Shown here piece by piece: positions 61,589 to 64,000 of a DNA stretch of 64,000 nucleotides. This stretch comes from Ceratothoa steindachneri (lineage: Eukaryota > Arthropoda > Malacostraca > Isopoda > Cymothoidae): NCBI GenBank assembly GCA_963969495.1, contig OZ018333.1, positions 87,760,508 to 87,824,507 on the forward strand. The letters are read 5' to 3'. The stretch's first letter is position 1. The number at the start of each line of letters is the position of its first letter. Below the pieces are notes generated by a model. The model saw only the letters and a program-made list of their open reading frames with translations, searched no databases and was not told where the DNA came from. Both the position numbers and the translations under genes were made by a program.

Positions 61589-64000
61589 GCCTGGAGGGCA
61601 TATTCCTTCAATGGAATTGCCGTGGACTCCGGGCCAACTGGGAGGAGCTGCGGAGGCTCGTCTCCTCCCGTTCCCCGTTAGCTATTTTTTTGCAGGAGAC
61701 CATGCTAGGCGCGTGCCCGCTGCCTGCCCTCCCGGGGTATAAGAGTCTTGCGACCCCACCACCGCGGGATGGCCGGGCTGGGGGATGCGCGGTTTACACC
61801 CGGCATGATGTCTCCGTTCTTCCTTTCTCTTTAGATACCTCCTTTCAGGCAGTGGCTGTGCAGCTGCACCTGGATAGGAGGTATACTATCATTTCTGCGT
61901 ACATTCCACCGTCAGCTGACTTCGACGCGGGGGACTTCCGCCGCGTCGTGGCACGGTTGCCGAGGCCCTATCTCTTGCTTGGAGATCTGAACGGCAGGCA
62001 TCCTCTCTGGGGAGATTACTCCATAAATCCCAGGGGACAAGTCCTTGCCGATCTGATCGAAGAGCTTGAGATGGGTGTCCTAAACGTGGATGAGTTTACG
62101 CATCACTGTCCGAGAACCGCTTCATTTTCTTGCCTTGACCTATCTTTGTGCTCTTCGGATGCACAGCCTGATTTTGATTTGGGGGTGGTCGATGACCTCC
62201 ATGGTAGTGATCACTTTCCCATTCAAATATCCTTTTCAGGGCAACTGCCGCCTGAGAGACCACCTCGGTGGTGCTTGGCGCGGGTGCGGTGGCCTGCATT
62301 TCAGGAAATGACTGAATTCTCTATCTCAGTCGAGGAGTTTAGGTCGGTAGATGAGGCCGTTGAGTTCTTCTCCGGCAACCTCATCGCCGTGGGCCTGACT
62401 ACTATTCCTAGGACGTCTGGCCGTTTTGCACACCGACCACTCCCATGGTGGTCGGCCGAGTGTGAGACGGCCCTCAAACAGAAGCGTTATGCCTACATGC
62501 GCTATAAGCGCCGCCCGAACGATTTCACTGTCGCTGAATTTCGTTGGGCTAGGGCTAGGTTCCGGTATATTTCGAAGCACGCCCGCCGCTCTTCTTGGCG
62601 GGCATACGTGTCTTCACTTAACGGGAAGACCCCTTTAGCTGAGGTGTGGAAGCGAGTCAAAAAGATTCGGGGCAAGTTCTTGCAGGACCCCCCTCTCGTT
62701 CTCCAGGAGAATGGGACCGCAATCTCGGACCCCGCGTCCGTGGCGGAATCCTTAGCGACTGCTTTTTCCGCATTCTCTAGCCGGGATGCTGCTCCGCCAG
62801 CATTCAATGCACGTCGTGATGTCGCGGAAGGCCACCGGCTGGACTTTACCTCCAGAGGCGGAGAACCCTTCAACGACAAGTTTACTGTGAGTGAGTTGCG
62901 TTCCGCTCTCGCTTCGTGCGCGGACACCGCCCATGGTCCGGACGATGTCCCGTACGCCATGCTTCGACACCTGGGTGAGCGAGGCATGGCCTTTTTGTTA
63001 GATTTGTTCAACAAGATCTGGGTGGAGGGTCTTCTCCCAGACTCCTGGCGAATCGCTACTGTGCTCGCCTTTCGCAAGCCGGGGAGAGATCACTATACTC
63101 CGACCGGTTTCCGTCCAATCTCTCTAACCTCTTGCGTGTGCAAGTTGATGGAGAAATTGGTAAATGTTAGATTAGCCTATTTCCTGGACAGCGGAGGCCA
63201 TCTGTCTTCTGCACAGTGCGGCTTCCGTAAGTTCCACTCCACGTCGGATGCTCTGCTCCGACTGGAAAATGCCGTCTGCGAGGCTTTCCTTCGTAGACAG
63301 CACTACGCCACGGTGTTTTTTGATCTGGAGAAGGCCTATGATACTGCATGGCGATACGGTATCATGGAGACTCTCCACACGATGGGGGCGAGGGGACGCC
63401 TCCCAATGTTTATATCTGAATTTTTGCGAGATCGTCGATTCCGCGTACTGGTGGGGGGAGCCCTCTCTGCCCCAAAGGAGCAGGAAGAGGGTGTCCCGCA
63501 GGGAAGTGTCCTCAGTGTCACACTCTTTGCCCAGAGCATCAACGGCATCACCTCGGTTCTGCCAGAAGATGTTCTCGCTACGCTCTACGTGGACGACCTT
63601 TCGATCTCTTTTGGCGCGGCCCAGATGCCAACTCTGGAGCGTCGACTCCAACAGGCATTGAACCGCGTCTCTCGCTATGCCGAAGCGCACAGGTTTCGGT
63701 TTTCTTTGGCCAAGACTAAGGTGGTGCACTTCTGCCGCCATCCACGGCTTCACCCCGACCCAGATTTGTTTCTTAATGGGGTGCGCCTGGATGTGGTTGA
63801 GTCGCACCGTTTCCTTGGTCTTGTATTCGACCGACGCCTCACCTGGGAGGCTCATATTCGCAGCCTTAGGGTCTCTTGTACCCGCGCCATGGACATTCTC
63901 CGTTCCGTGACGTTCAGCGCTTGGGGCGCTGATAGGGCTACCGCCTTACTTTTTTATCGATCCTTTGTTCGCTCGAAGCTCGACTACGGATGCGAGTTTT
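61589..64000 (+). CDS. LINE ORF2 (partial): endonuclease and reverse transcriptase
   Basis: The frame has no stop from well upstream of 61589 to the window end, more than 800 codons. The endonuclease reads IFLQWNCRGLRANWEELRRL, AIFLQETMLG, LLLGDLNGRHPLWGD and LHGSDHFPIQI. The RT reads FRPISLTSCVCKLMEKLVNV, AQCGFRKFHSTSDAL, FFDLEKAYDTAWRYGI (catalytic Asp), EEGVPQGSVLSVTLFAQSI and YVDD at 63586-63597, then FSLAKTKVVHFCR and FLGLVFDRRLTW. All checked catalytic residues are present. The frame overlaps the end of ORF1 at -1, and no ATG lies near its start, so its initiation is unclear. RNase H is expected beyond the edge. Confidence 0.9.

Larger units (their letters stand above)
58625..64000 (+). 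mobile_element. GC-rich I-group LINE, runs off the right edge
   Basis: The 5' end is placed near 58625, where similarity to the 51.9-kb copy begins and GC content rises. The 5' UTR reaches about 59141; ORF1 spans 59142-61588 with one frameshift; ORF2 is open from before 61591 to the window end. It is the best preserved copy of a family with four further copies or scraps in this window (39.4, 48.3, 51.9-57.8 kb). The part beyond 64000 should hold the RT end, RNase H and 3' UTR, as the 48.3-kb copy shows. Confidence 0.88.

Overview
The window looks like a transposon graveyard from an animal nuclear genome. I find no host gene, tRNA, rRNA, CRISPR array or bacterial operon. The mix of families points to an arthropod, possibly a decapod crustacean: I-group LINEs with RNase H, CR1/L2-like LINEs, Penelope-like elements with a GIY-YIG endonuclease, two Ty3/Gypsy elements of unusual domain order, mariner (DD34D and DD41D), pogo/Tigger, several hATs, Merlin, and long AT microsatellites. 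The host assignment is inference only. The DNA between elements is AT-rich; the younger LINEs are visibly GC-richer.

Layout. 1-4.0 kb: an I-group LINE fragment whose RNase H domain is split by a 2.6 kb composite holding a head-to-head Penelope palindrome between two AT microsatellites. 4.1-4.6 kb: a hAT remnant. 4.8-8.3 kb: two different minus-strand LINE fragments back to back. 9.2-11.1 kb: CR1-like pieces around a complete but broken mariner. 13.4-17.2 kb: a Ty3/Gypsy element with integrase upstream of reverse transcriptase. 17.56-18.0 kb: a second copy of a dispersed repeat seen at 0.8-1.26 kb. 19.1-24.7 kb: a full-length LINE with two open ORFs joined by TAATG, followed by a decayed relative to 26.5 kb. 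26.7-29.6 kb: inverted CR1 tails, repeats and Merlin fragments.

29.79-38.86 kb is a three-level nest: a mariner-like (DD41D) element holds a plus-strand CR1 LINE, which holds a minus-strand LINE with an intact PHD-finger ORF1. The target duplications are visible at each level. 40.2-48.3 kb is a minus-strand Ty3/Gypsy element with a second retropepsin between RNase H and integrase, interrupted by a hAT and by a pogo/Tigger whose transposase has an in-frame core deletion. 48.3-49.8 kb is a deleted copy of the LINE that ends the window.

51.9-57.8 kb is another copy of that LINE. Two inverted hAT elements bracket a flipped segment of it, and their 8-bp target duplications pair crosswise, which is the signature of inversion by recombination between the hATs. 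58.6-64.0 kb is the best copy of this GC-rich LINE: ORF1 carries one frameshift, exposed by the neighbouring paralogue, and ORF2 is open through endonuclease and reverse transcriptase to the window edge.

The elements do not work together as a pathway. The information is in their order of insertion, their unusual domain orders, and the few frames that remain open: the 19-24 kb LINE, the PHD ORF1, the Tigger frame and the ORF2 at the right edge.
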